Source: Kribbella sandramycini
GTDB taxonomy: Bacteria; Actinomycetota; Actinomycetes; Propionibacteriales; Kribbellaceae
NCBI RefSeq assembly: GCF_013131805.1
Contig: NZ_JABJRC010000010.1
Location: 186,001 to 250,000, forward strand
DNA: 64,000 nt
Direction: 5' to 3'
Made by a program: the position numbers and the translations under genes. Below, piece by piece: positions 49,052-57,855 of the stretch (its first letter is position 1; each line of letters starts with the position of its first letter). The notes beneath the pieces were generated by a model. It was not told where the DNA came from. It did no database searches and was given only the letters and a program-made list of their open reading frames with translations.

Positions 49052-52000
49052 TCAGGGGGTGCAAGTGAGTTTGGCTTCGGCCCAGTTGGCGTGGTCGGAG
49101 GTGGTGCCGTCGCCGGCGTCGGTTACTTGGAGGGTGAGGGTTTGGGCGTTGGTGACGTCGACGGAGACGGTGGCGGTGGGGGAGGCACCGGTGAGGAGGT
49201 CCGAGGTGTAGCGGGCTACGCCGTCCGTCAGCACCTTGAAGGAGACTTTGCCGCGGTCTTCCATTTCGTCGTCGACACCTACTTTGGCGGTGAAGGTTTG
49301 GCAGTTGGCGCCGAGGCGGACGGAGACGACCGAGGGGGCGTGGGTGCCCAGGCCTTTGGCATAGGTGACGCCGTTCAGGGTGAGGGGGTTGCCGTCGCCG
49401 GCGGCGTCCTCGTTGTTGCTGCGGTCGCGTTCGACCGGACCCCAGCCGTTGGTGGAGTCGAGGAACTCCAGGTCGCTGACCCAGGCTTCGCCGCGCGGTG
49501 CGGGTGGGAGGGGTTTGTCGGCGACGGTGGCGGCGAAGAAGCCGAGGCCGCCGCCGGGGAGTTTGATCGCCTTCACGGTCTTACCGGCCGTCAAGGGGAC
49601 GGCGGTGTAGAAGACGCGGTAGTCGGTGGTGGTGTTGGCCAGACCGGCGGGCGTGTAGCGGCCCTTGACGGCGGTGGCGAGTTTGGCGCCGCCGGTGGTC
49701 GGGTCCTGACAACACCAGTTGGGCAGTTGGAAGGGCGCCTGGGACTGCGTGCCATCGGTGTAGAGGATGGTGACCGAGCCGCGGGCGTTCAGGCTGGCCC
49801 CGGCGCCGAGCAGCGCCAGGTGCGAGCCGGTGCCCGAGACGAGGATCGGCGCCGTCTGGTTCTTGACCAGGTTCGGCGTCCCGGGGGCACCGGTCGGCCA
49901 GGTGAAGTTGGCGTCCTGGACGGTGACGGTCGCGCCGGGCTTGTAACCGTTCGCGGCCAGAGCCTCACCGTTGAAGCTGTTACCCGACCCGTCGAAGTTC
50001 CCCTTTGCGTACGTCGAAGCATCGGTGATCCCGACCGTGTTCGCCGCCTGCGAGAGCGACCCGTACGGCAGCTGCGCCGTCGCCACCGCGGTGTTCGAGT
50101 ACTGCTTGCCGTGAGCAACATACTTCCCGGCCAGCGACAACGTGAACGAAGCCGGCTGGACGTCGGCGCCCGGCGTCACCTGAAGTTTCGCGGTGACAGT
50201 CTGCCCCGGCCGAACCGAAGCGAACGACTTCGGGCCGCTCACACTCCACCCAGCAGGCAGCTGCAGATCCAGGTTCACCGACCGCACCGTGTCGCCGGTG
50301 TCGTTCCGGAAGGACGCCGTCACCTCGGTCGCCTGACCAGGCGCGTTCCACAGCGCCGGCGCTTCGAGCGAAGGCGTGCCGAAGGTCCGAGCGACCTCCG
50401 GCCCGCCGACGGACGACGTACCGAACAGCCGGACGACGGCGCTCCGCGAAGTCGGGATGGACGCGGTCGGAACCGTGACGACGCCGTCCTTGTACGTCCA
50501 GCCCTTCACGATCCGGCCGTCGATGGTGACGACCCGCGGCGCCGAGCCGGTGTGCACAGTCAGCTCGTACGGCCGAGCCGCCGGCTTACCGGCGTACGAG
50601 CCGTTCAGCGACCCGATCCGAACCGTCACATCACCGCGCCCGTTGGTCGGGGCGTCAACGGCGAAGGTCTGCTGAGCGGACTGACGAGCCCGCGTCACCC
50701 GGTCGTCCTCGAACAAGGTGAACGACGACTTGCCCTGCGGGTAGATGTCGACGGTGAGCCGGTCGCCGAAGCCGTGCTCGGCGGCCGCGTTGATCCCCGG
50801 CTTCCACATCGGTACGACGGCGCCCGCCTTCACGAACAGCGGGAGCGTGTCGAGCGGCGCGTGGTAGCCGTTGACCGTCGTCGGGCCCTGGTAGACGCGG
50901 CCGGTCCAGTAGTCGACCCAGCGGCCCGCGGGCAGGTAGATCCCGTTCTTGACCTCGTCCGCGCCCCACATCGGCGCGACCAGGAACTCCTTACCGGCAA
51001 GGAATTCGTACTTCGTGGTGTCGTCCCAGGTCTTCGGGTCGTCGGGGTACTCGAGCACCAGCGACCGGTTCAGCGGTGCGCCGGTGCGGTGCGCCTCGGC
51101 GGCGTACGTGTAGAAGTACGGCAGCAGGCGCTCGCGCAGCTTCAGGTACTTGCGGTTGATCGAGGTGTACGGGTCGCCGTACGCCCACGGCTGCTTGATC
51201 GCCGGCGTCGCCCAGCCCGACATCGTCATGAAGGCCGGGTTGAACACCTTCCACTGCATGTCCCGCACGTACGACGTCGCGGAGCCGCCGAAGATCCCGT
51301 CCACATCACCCGCGCTGTAAGCGATACCGGAGTTTCCGGAGCCGGTGATCGCCGGGATCTGCCACTTGATCGCGTCCAGTGAGCCGCTGTGGTCGCCGGT
51401 CCACTGCACCGCGCAGCGCTGGGCGCCGGCCCAGCCCTCGACCATCCAGGCGAAGCCGCGGGCATTGCTGTGCTGCTCGATGCCGCCGTGCGCGGTGTCG
51501 CAGGCGGTCAGCGCCATCCGGTAGCCCGGGCCGACCCAGGCGACGTCCAGCTTCCGGACGCGGACGCCGGCCTCGCCGACCTCCGCGGGCTGCCGGTCCA
51601 GCGAGGACTGCGTCCACAGGCCCATCTCGATGTTGCGCTTACGCAGCTCGTCACCGGTCTGCTTGAGCGGCGGGATCTCCCGCTTGCCCCACCAGGTGCC
51701 TTCGACCTGCTCGAACTCGGTGTTGTCGGAGTAGCCGCAGCCGTAGTCGTCGTTGACGAGCATCCAGCCGCCGGGCATGTCCTCGTCGCGGAACCGTTGG
51801 GCGACCTTGACGGCGTCCAGGGTGGTGGTCTTGTCCGGGTTCACCTTCCAGTCGTTGCTCGGGTCCGGGTCCTTGGCGTAGTGACCGCGGTTGTAGCAGT
51901 CGGAGTCGCCGTACTCGAGGCCGTAGATCGGCGGCATGAAGGGCCGGCCGCTGAGCTCGGTGTAGCGGTCGAGCGCGGTCTTCAGGTCGGCGATGAAGAA

Positions 52001-52717
52001 GTAGGCGTCGAAGCGTTTCTCGTCGTGGGAGGTGACGGCCGGGCTGGTGAAGCGGTAGCTGCCCGGGCTGAACGTGTTCCGCAGGACGCCGTAGCCCGCG
52101 GTGCTCATGTAGTACGGCGACGCGTTCGGGTTGCCGCCGTCCTCCCAGTTGAAGTCACGGGCGATCTTGATCGTCTGGTCGCGGTGCGAGAAGCGGCCGT
52201 TCTGCATACCGCCGCCGAAGTACTGCTCGTTCGCGCCGCGGGTGAGCGACTGCGTGGTGGCGGTGTCGGTCCAGGACAGCGGAACGCTCTCGGCGAGGAT
52301 CAGGCGGTTGCCGCGGTAGACCGAGAACTTGAGCGGGGCCTTCTGCGCCCGGACCTCGATCGCGCCGGTCGTGAGCGAGTAGTAGCTGCCGCGGTCCCGC
52401 CAGGACGTGCGCGGCGTGCCGTAGTCGGTCTTGGTGACGATGTTCGAGCCCTCGCCGGTGTTGGCCGGGTCGGTGAACTGACCGTCCGGGGCGAGCCAGA
52501 GCCGGAAGACGTCGTCCTTCAGGAACACCACGCGGACCTTCGCCGGACCGGCGCTGAGCGTGTACGTCGCGCGGTCGGCGGCGAAGCCGGTGACGTCGCC
52601 GAGGCTGGTCGCGGCGGCCGCGGGCTCGGCCTGGGCAGCGGCGCCAGTGCTCACCAAAGCGCCCGCGACCAGGGCTATGGCGACTACTGAACGTTTCATG
52701 CGGACAAAGATGCTCAC
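49052..52717 (-). CDS. Secreted multidomain GH31 glycosidase with NEW3 and NPCBM domains
   Basis: 1221 residues from GTG 52717 with GAGG upstream; ATG 52699 is also possible. After a signal peptide (SVVAIALVAGALVSTGAAAQ) come an N-terminal beta-sandwich and GH31 barrel: FMPPIYGLEYGDSDCYNRGH, nucleophile Asp in VRKLDVAWVGPGY (~391), acid/base in VQWTGDHSGSLDAIKW (~440). Then beta-rich C-domains, a NEW3 domain (ATEVTASFRNDTGDTVRSVN, ~residue 795) and a C-terminal NPCBM (GEAWVSDLEFLDSTNGWG, to the end). The active-site context resembles GH31 members acting on alpha-GalNAc or other alpha-linked host or microbial glycans rather than starch; this is inference. Divergent from the alpha/beta hydrolase gene. 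Confidence 0.9.
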   Translation of the reverse strand: MSIFVRMKRSVVAIALVAGALVSTGAAAQAEPAAAATSLGDVTGFAADRATYTLSAGPAKVRVVFLKDDVFRLWLAPDGQFTDPANTGEGSNIVTKTDYGTPRTSWRDRGSYYSLTTGAIEVRAQKAPLKFSVYRGNRLILAESVPLSWTDTATTQSLTRGANEQYFGGGMQNGRFSHRDQTIKIARDFNWEDGGNPNASPYYMSTAGYGVLRNTFSPGSYRFTSPAVTSHDEKRFDAYFFIADLKTALDRYTELSGRPFMPPIYGLEYGDSDCYNRGHYAKDPDPSNDWKVNPDKTTTLDAVKVAQRFRDEDMPGGWMLVNDDYGCGYSDNTEFEQVEGTWWGKREIPPLKQTGDELRKRNIEMGLWTQSSLDRQPAEVGEAGVRVRKLDVAWVGPGYRMALTACDTAHGGIEQHSNARGFAWMVEGWAGAQRCAVQWTGDHSGSLDAIKWQIPAITGSGNSGIAYSAGDVDGIFGGSATSYVRDMQWKVFNPAFMTMSGWATPAIKQPWAYGDPYTSINRKYLKLRERLLPYFYTYAAEAHRTGAPLNRSLVLEYPDDPKTWDDTTKYEFLAGKEFLVAPMWGADEVKNGIYLPAGRWVDYWTGRVYQGPTTVNGYHAPLDTLPLFVKAGAVVPMWKPGINAAAEHGFGDRLTVDIYPQGKSSFTLFEDDRVTRARQSAQQTFAVDAPTNGRGDVTVRIGSLNGSYAGKPAARPYELTVHTGSAPRVVTIDGRIVKGWTYKDGVVTVPTASIPTSRSAVVRLFGTSSVGGPEVARTFGTPSLEAPALWNAPGQATEVTASFRNDTGDTVRSVNLDLQLPAGWSVSGPKSFASVRPGQTVTAKLQVTPGADVQPASFTLSLAGKYVAHGKQYSNTAVATAQLPYGSLSQAANTVGITDASTYAKGNFDGSGNSFNGEALAANGYKPGATVTVQDANFTWPTGAPGTPNLVKNQTAPILVSGTGSHLALLGAGASLNARGSVTILYTDGTQSQAPFQLPNWCCQDPTTGGAKLATAVKGRYTPAGLANTTTDYRVFYTAVPLTAGKTVKAIKLPGGGLGFFAATVADKPLPPAPRGEAWVSDLEFLDSTNGWGPVERDRSNNEDAAGDGNPLTLNGVTYAKGLGTHAPSVVSVRLGANCQTFTAKVGVDDEMEDRGKVSFKVLTDGVARYTSDLLTGASPTATVSVDVTNAQTLTLQVTDAGDGTTSDHANWAEAKLTCTP

Positions 52718-52726
52718 TTGGCCTCA

Positions 52727-52762
52727 CTTCACGCATCTATGAACAAGATGTGCACAGTGAAG
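52727..52762. promoter_or_regulatory. Inverted repeat between GH31 and hydrolase genes
   Basis: CTTCAC (52727-52732) with GTGAAG (52757-52762) outside and CATC/GATG inside form a nested inverted repeat right upstream of the GH31 start. Possible operator. Confidence 0.35.
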
Positions 52763-52847
52763 CGCACTGCGCCCGTCTTGTCACCACGTCGGGCCGAGAT
52801 CAAGTTGGAACGAGCTCTCCATCACAGGGTGAAAACAGCCGGTGACG

Positions 52848-54347
52848 ATGAGTCGCATGGCGAACTCCAGTCACAACAGCCACACCAGTCCCGCCGCCCC
52901 CGGCCGTGACGGCATGCCCGCCGCCCGGCGGGCGGCGGCGGCCGCGGCTGCCCGACTGGCCGACGGCCGGGCGGCTGCGGGCCCGGAACACCCTCGGGCG
53001 TTGGCGCGGCGGGTGCTGCTTGCCGGTGGGCTGGCTGCGGGGGCTGTGGGGTTCGGGGTTGGGGCGCCGGCTTGGGCCGGGCCGGTGCCGGTGGATCTGG
53101 AGGAGACCGCTCCTGCCGCGCCGACCACGCCTACCGCGCCGACTGCGGCTGCGGCTTCGCCGAAGGATCCGGATTTTCATCCGGTGAAGTTCCGGTTGCC
53201 GGAGCCGAGTGGGCGGAAGGCGTTGGGGACGACGTCGATTCATCTGATCGACGAGAAGCGGCCGGACCCGCGGATGCCGAGTGGGCAGCGGGAGCTGATG
53301 ATCACGCTCTGGTACCCGGCGACGATCATGGGCTCGAAGAAGCTGGCGAAGTACATGCCGGAGCGGACCGCGCGCGAGGTCGACGACTCCTGGACGGGTG
53401 AGTACGGGCTGGCGCTGCCGAAGGGCACCTTCGACTTCGCGAACACCGAGACCCACAGCCGGGTGAACGCGCCGATGCAGCAGCTCAAGCACCCGATCCT
53501 GCTGTTCTCGCCCGGCTATCAGTACAGCCGGTTCGTGAACACCGCGCAGGCCGAGGACCTGGCCAGCCGGGGGTACGTCGTCGTCGCGATGGACCACACC
53601 CACGAGACGCCGACCGAGTTCCCCGGCGGCCGCTTCCTGCCCGGCGTCCCGGCGTCCCAGCTGCCCGACCCGCTGTTCACCCGGCAGGCGGTCGAGACGC
53701 GCGTCGCCGACACCCGCTTCGTCCTCGACCAACTCGAGAAACTCGCGGCCGGCCGCGAGGTCGGCGCCAAGGACAACGAGCTGCCCAAGGGCCTGGCCGG
53801 CGGCCTCGACGTCCGCCGGGTCGGCATGTTCGGGATCGGCCTCGGCGGGTACGCGACCGCCGCCGCGATGTACGCCGACAAGCGGATCGGCACCGGCCTC
53901 AACCTGGACGGCACCCTCCAGGACGACCGCCGGAACGGCCCGGTCGCCGAGGTCGCCACCAAGGGTATGGACCGGCCGCTGCTGCTCTGGGCCTCGGACG
54001 AGACGCAGTTCACCGACCCGAAGCAGGACACCTTCGACCTGTCCTGGGCGACCTTCTGGGCCGTCCAGAAGGGCGGCAAACTCAACCTGGCGCTGAAGGG
54101 CGCCAAGCAGAAGGCATTCACCGACTACCAGTTCGTCTTCGACCAGGTCTTCCGCGACATCTATGGCGACGACCCGATCATCACCTCGGTGATGACGGCC
54201 CTGGTCGGCCAGGTCGACCCCGGCCGCAGCATCCTCGCCCAGCGCGAGTACCTGGCGGCCTATTTCGACACCACCCTGCGCCGCCGTCCCGACGCCCTGC
54301 TCCGGCAGAACTCCCCGAAGTTCCCCGAAGTCCACGTTCAGTGGTGA
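52848..54347 (+). CDS. Tat-exported alpha/beta hydrolase relative lacking the nucleophile Ser
   Basis: 499 residues; the start is uncertain (ATG 52848 or 52857). A twin-arginine signal (ALARRVLLAGGLAAGAVGFG) preceded by a long Ala-rich stretch indicates folded export. The body is related to platelet-activating-factor acetylhydrolase-like enzymes: ELMITLWYPATIMGSKKLAK, HPILLFSPGYQYSRFVNTAQ, GYVVVAMDHTHETPTEF and KRIGTGLNLDGTLQDD. Where relatives have GHSxGG the sequence is FGIGLGGYATA (~328-334): the Ser is Gly. Without a nucleophile, hydrolysis is unlikely; a binding role is possible. Divergent from the GH31 gene. Confidence 0.8.
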   Translation: MSRMANSSHNSHTSPAAPGRDGMPAARRAAAAAAARLADGRAAAGPEHPRALARRVLLAGGLAAGAVGFGVGAPAWAGPVPVDLEETAPAAPTTPTAPTAAAASPKDPDFHPVKFRLPEPSGRKALGTTSIHLIDEKRPDPRMPSGQRELMITLWYPATIMGSKKLAKYMPERTAREVDDSWTGEYGLALPKGTFDFANTETHSRVNAPMQQLKHPILLFSPGYQYSRFVNTAQAEDLASRGYVVVAMDHTHETPTEFPGGRFLPGVPASQLPDPLFTRQAVETRVADTRFVLDQLEKLAAGREVGAKDNELPKGLAGGLDVRRVGMFGIGLGGYATAAAMYADKRIGTGLNLDGTLQDDRRNGPVAEVATKGMDRPLLLWASDETQFTDPKQDTFDLSWATFWAVQKGGKLNLALKGAKQKAFTDYQFVFDQVFRDIYGDDPIITSVMTALVGQVDPGRSILAQREYLAAYFDTTLRRRPDALLRQNSPKFPEVHVQW

Positions 54348-54605
54348 ATCCCACGTCCGTGGAGCGCGGCACCCCGGCGGCGTACCCTCTGAGGGCCTGC
54401 GACGCGCGGTAACAGAGGTTTTCGGATACTTTCTGAAACCCTGAGAGGGTCGGCCGACGGGTGACCGGTTACCGTGCGTTGACGAGCGCGGAGGAAATCC
54501 GTTGTCGGCGGCCGTACTCTGTCCTCGGACGGACCGGCCGTGCCGGGGGAACACAACACCCGGTCACGGGCGTTGACGGCCACAACGAGGAGCGGAAGGA
54601 GCACG

Positions 54606-57347
54606 GTGGCAGGGGCAGCAGGGACGAAGACGACGGCGGGAACCCGTCTGGTGATCGTCGAGTCGCCGAAGAAGGCGCGGATGATCGCCGGTTTCCTCGG
54701 GTCCGGGTACGTGGTGGAGTCCAGCTTCGGCCACATCCGGGACCTGCCGAAGGGCGCGGACGAGATCCCGGCGAAGTACAAGGGACTCCCATGGGCCCGG
54801 CTCGGCGTGAACATCGAGGACCACTTCGATCCGCTGTACGTGGTGCCGGCCGACAAGAAGGCCCAGATCCGGAAGCTGAAGGATCTGCTCAAGGACGCCG
54901 ACGAGCTCTTCCTGGCCACCGATGAGGACCGCGAGGGCGAGGCGATCGCCTGGCACCTGCTGGACGAGCTGAAGCCGAAGGTCCCGGTCAAGCGGATGGT
55001 CTTCCACGAGATCACCCCGAAGGCGATCCAGGACGCCGTCGGCGCGGCCCGGGACATCAACGAGTCGCTGGTCGACGCCCAGGAGGCGCGCCGCATCCTC
55101 GACCGGCTGTACGGCTACGAGGTCTCGCCGGTGCTCTGGAAGAAGGTCATGCCGAAGCTGTCGGCCGGCCGGGTCCAGTCGGTCGCGATCCGGATGGTGG
55201 TCGACCGCGAGCGGGAGCGGATCGCGTTCCGCAGCGCCTCGTACTGGGACCTGGACGCCACCCTCGACGCCGGTGAGAGCCGGACGCCGCGGCAGTTCCC
55301 GTCCCGGCTGGTCGCCGTCGACGGCGCCCGGGTGGCCCAGGGCCGCGACTTCGCCGCCACCGGCGAGCTGAAGAGCGCGAACACCGTCCACCTGAACGAG
55401 GCGACCGCGACGGCGCTGGCGAGTGCGCTGGCCGACTCGCAGTTCACGGTCCGCTCGATCGAGTCCAAGCCGTACACCCGCAAGCCGTACGCGCCGTTCC
55501 GGACGACGACCCTGCAGCAGGAGGCCGGCCGCAAACTCGGCATGTCCGCCTCGCAGACGATGCAGATCGCCCAGCGGCTCTACGAGAACGGCAACATCAC
55601 CTATATGCGTACCGACAGCGTCACGCTGTCGGACACCGCGATCACCGCGGCCCGGGCGCAGGTCCGCGAGCTGTACGGCGCGTCGTACCTGCCGGACAAG
55701 CCGCGCGTCTACACCTCCAAGGTGAAGAACGCCCAGGAGGCGCACGAGGCGATCCGGCCGGCCGGCGAGCACTTCCAGACCCCGGCGCAGACCGGCCTGT
55801 CCGGTGCGGAGTTCCGGCTCTACGAGCTGATCTGGATGCGCACGATCGCGTCCCAGATGAAGGACGCCGCGGGGAACAGCGTCTCGATCAAGATCGACGC
55901 GACGGCGTCCACCGGCGAGAAGGTCGACTTCACGTCGTCCGGCCGGGTGATCACCTTCCACGGCTTCCTGAAGGCGTACGTCGAGGGCGCGGACGACCCG
56001 TCCGCCGGGACGGACGACCAGGAGACCCGGCTGCCGGATGTCGCCGAGGGCGACGTGCTGCCCGCGATCGAGGTGCTCGCCTCCGGTCACGAGACCAAAC
56101 CGCCGGCGAGGTTCACCGAGGCCACCCTGATCCGTGAGCTCGAAGAGCGCGAGATCGGCCGGCCGTCGACGTACGCCTCGATCATCGGCACCATCCAGGC
56201 CCGCGGGTACGTGTACAAGAAGGGCACCGCCCTGGTGCCGGCCTGGCTGGCGTTCGCCGTCGTCCGGCTGCTCGAGGAGCACTTCACCCGGCTGGTCGAC
56301 TACACCTTCACCGCCTCGATGGAGGACATCCTCGACGAAGTTGCCGCGGGCAACTTGCAGCGCGAGGGCGTGCTCGGCCGGTTCTACTTCGGCGACGAGG
56401 ACACCGAGGGCCTGCAGTCGATGGTCACCGATCTGGCCGATATCGACGCCCGCGAGATGTCGACGTTCCCGGTCGGGGCCGCCGACAGCGGCGTCGTCGT
56501 CCGGGTCGGGCGCTACGGGCCGTACGTCGAGGGCAAGGACGAGCGGCGCGCCAACGTGCCGGAGGACCTCCCGCCGGACGAGCTGACCGTCGAGAAGGCG
56601 CTGGAGCTGCTGGAGCAGCCGTCCGGCGTCGAGCACGAGCTGGGCAACGCGCCGGACAGCGGCCTGAAGGTCGTCGCCAAGGCGGGCCGGTTCGGGCCGT
56701 ACGTGACCGAGGTGCTGCCGGAGGACGCGCCGAAGGGCGCCAAACCGCGGACGGGCTCGCTGCTGAAGTCGATGCAGCTGGACACCATCGACCTCGACGA
56801 CGCGATGAAGCTGCTCTCGCTGCCCCGGGTGGTCGGCAAGGACCCGGAGTCCGGTGACGAGATCACCGCGCAGAACGGGCGCTACGGGCCGTACCTGAAG
56901 AAGGGCACCGACTCGCGGTCGCTGGCGACCGAGGAGCAGATGTTCGAGATCACCCTCGAAGAGGCGCTGAAGATCTACTCGGAGCCGAAACAGCGTGGTC
57001 GCCGGGCCGCCGCGCCGCCGCTCAAGGAGCTCGGCGAGGACCCGGAGTCCGGTAAGCCGGTGGTGGTGAAGGAGGGCCGCTTCGGTCCGTACGTCACCGA
57101 TGGGGAGACCAACGCGACGCTGCGCAAGGACGACTCGATCGAGTCGATCTCGCTGCTCCGCGCGGCCGAGCTGCTGGCCGACAAGCGGGCTCGCGGGCCG
57201 GTGAAGAAGACCGCGAAGAAGGCGCCGGCGAAGAAGGCCGCGGCCAAGAAGACCGCGGCCAAGAAGACGGCTGCGAAGAAGACGGCGACGAAGAAGACGG
57301 CGGCCAAGAAGACCACCGCCAAGAAGACGGCTGCGAAGAAGTCCTAG
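54606..57347 (+). CDS. topA: DNA topoisomerase I with lysine-rich tail
   Basis: 913 residues from GTG 54606, with AAGGAG upstream; the 22 extra codons are unsupported. Type IA topoisomerase that relaxes negative supercoils. TOPRIM: VIVESPKKARMI and LATDEDREGEAIAWH; active-site Tyr in NITYMRTDSVTLSD (Tyr ~333); then four C-terminal repeats (GRYGPYVEGKDERRANVPED, GRFGPYVTEV, GRYGPYLKKGTDSRS, GRFGPYVTDGE) instead of zinc fingers. It ends in ~45 residues of Lys/Ala (KKTAAKK repeats), the basic tail typical of actinobacterial TopA that aids DNA retention. The Fur-family gene starts nine bases after the stop. Confidence 0.98.
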   Translation: MAGAAGTKTTAGTRLVIVESPKKARMIAGFLGSGYVVESSFGHIRDLPKGADEIPAKYKGLPWARLGVNIEDHFDPLYVVPADKKAQIRKLKDLLKDADELFLATDEDREGEAIAWHLLDELKPKVPVKRMVFHEITPKAIQDAVGAARDINESLVDAQEARRILDRLYGYEVSPVLWKKVMPKLSAGRVQSVAIRMVVDRERERIAFRSASYWDLDATLDAGESRTPRQFPSRLVAVDGARVAQGRDFAATGELKSANTVHLNEATATALASALADSQFTVRSIESKPYTRKPYAPFRTTTLQQEAGRKLGMSASQTMQIAQRLYENGNITYMRTDSVTLSDTAITAARAQVRELYGASYLPDKPRVYTSKVKNAQEAHEAIRPAGEHFQTPAQTGLSGAEFRLYELIWMRTIASQMKDAAGNSVSIKIDATASTGEKVDFTSSGRVITFHGFLKAYVEGADDPSAGTDDQETRLPDVAEGDVLPAIEVLASGHETKPPARFTEATLIRELEEREIGRPSTYASIIGTIQARGYVYKKGTALVPAWLAFAVVRLLEEHFTRLVDYTFTASMEDILDEVAAGNLQREGVLGRFYFGDEDTEGLQSMVTDLADIDAREMSTFPVGAADSGVVVRVGRYGPYVEGKDERRANVPEDLPPDELTVEKALELLEQPSGVEHELGNAPDSGLKVVAKAGRFGPYVTEVLPEDAPKGAKPRTGSLLKSMQLDTIDLDDAMKLLSLPRVVGKDPESGDEITAQNGRYGPYLKKGTDSRSLATEEQMFEITLEEALKIYSEPKQRGRRAAAPPLKELGEDPESGKPVVVKEGRFGPYVTDGETNATLRKDDSIESISLLRAAELLADKRARGPVKKTAKKAPAKKAAAKKTAAKKTAAKKTATKKTAAKKTTAKKTAAKKS

Positions 57348-57356
57348 GGGGCGCGC

Positions 57357-57788
57357 GTGACGAGTGCGGTCGAAGTCACTGCCCAGCGGCTGCGGGACCG
57401 GGGTGAGCGCGTCACCCCGGCCCGGCTCGCGGTGGTCGAGGTGCTGGCCGGCACCGAGGAGCACCTGAGCGCGGAGCAGATCGGCGAGCGGGCCGAGCAG
57501 CTCCGGCCGGGGATCCACCGGGCCACCGTCTACCGGGCGCTCGACGCGCTCGGCGAGTTCGGGCTCGTCACACATGTCCACCTCGGTCGCGCCGGGACGA
57601 CGTACCACCTGGCGGGCGATCTGGCCCCGCGGCACCTGCACCTGCGCTGCGGCCAGTGCGGCACGGTGTACGACGCCCCCGGCGACATCCTGGAGTCGGC
57701 GCGGAAGAAGGTCGCCCGCGAGCTCGGCTTTCAGCTCGCGCCCGAGCAGGTCGCGCTGGTCGGCGTGTGCAAGGAGTGTCGGGCCTGA
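57357..57788 (+). CDS. Fur/Zur-family metal-responsive repressor
   Basis: 143 residues from GTG. Winged helix: GERVTPARLAVVEVLAGTEE, then HRATVYRALDALGEFGLV (DNA-recognition helix). Metal part: HLHLRCGQCGTVYD and CKECRA give the two CxxC pairs of the structural zinc, with His residues in PRHLHL for the regulatory site. Which metal it senses cannot be read. It probably shares the topA transcript. Confidence 0.92.
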   Translation: MTSAVEVTAQRLRDRGERVTPARLAVVEVLAGTEEHLSAEQIGERAEQLRPGIHRATVYRALDALGEFGLVTHVHLGRAGTTYHLAGDLAPRHLHLRCGQCGTVYDAPGDILESARKKVARELGFQLAPEQVALVGVCKECRA

Positions 57789-57802
57789 TTCGCCCTGTCC
57801 AT

Positions 57803-57834
57803 ACTTGTTGACGAGTGTGGATTTTTGAACAAGT
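57803..57834. promoter_or_regulatory. Inverted repeat upstream of the GH2 gene
   Basis: ACTTGTT (57803-57809) and AACAAGT (57828-57834) face each other across 18 bases in the 67-base gap before the GH2 gene. Confidence 0.45.
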
Positions 57835-57841
57835 CCGGGCT

Positions 57842-57855
57842 TAAAGTCATGACTT
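57842..57855 (+). promoter_or_regulatory. GH2 -10 box overlapped by a perfect palindrome
   Basis: TAAAGT (57842-57847) ends eight bases before GTG 57856. AAGTCATGACTT (57844-57855) is a perfect 12-base palindrome that covers the box and touches the start codon, a suitable place for a repressor. Confidence 0.5.

Noticed and set aside
54564..57641. 1025-codon frame antisense to topA
   Set aside because: Shadow frame caused by G/C-ending codons of topA; no domain, no start signal.
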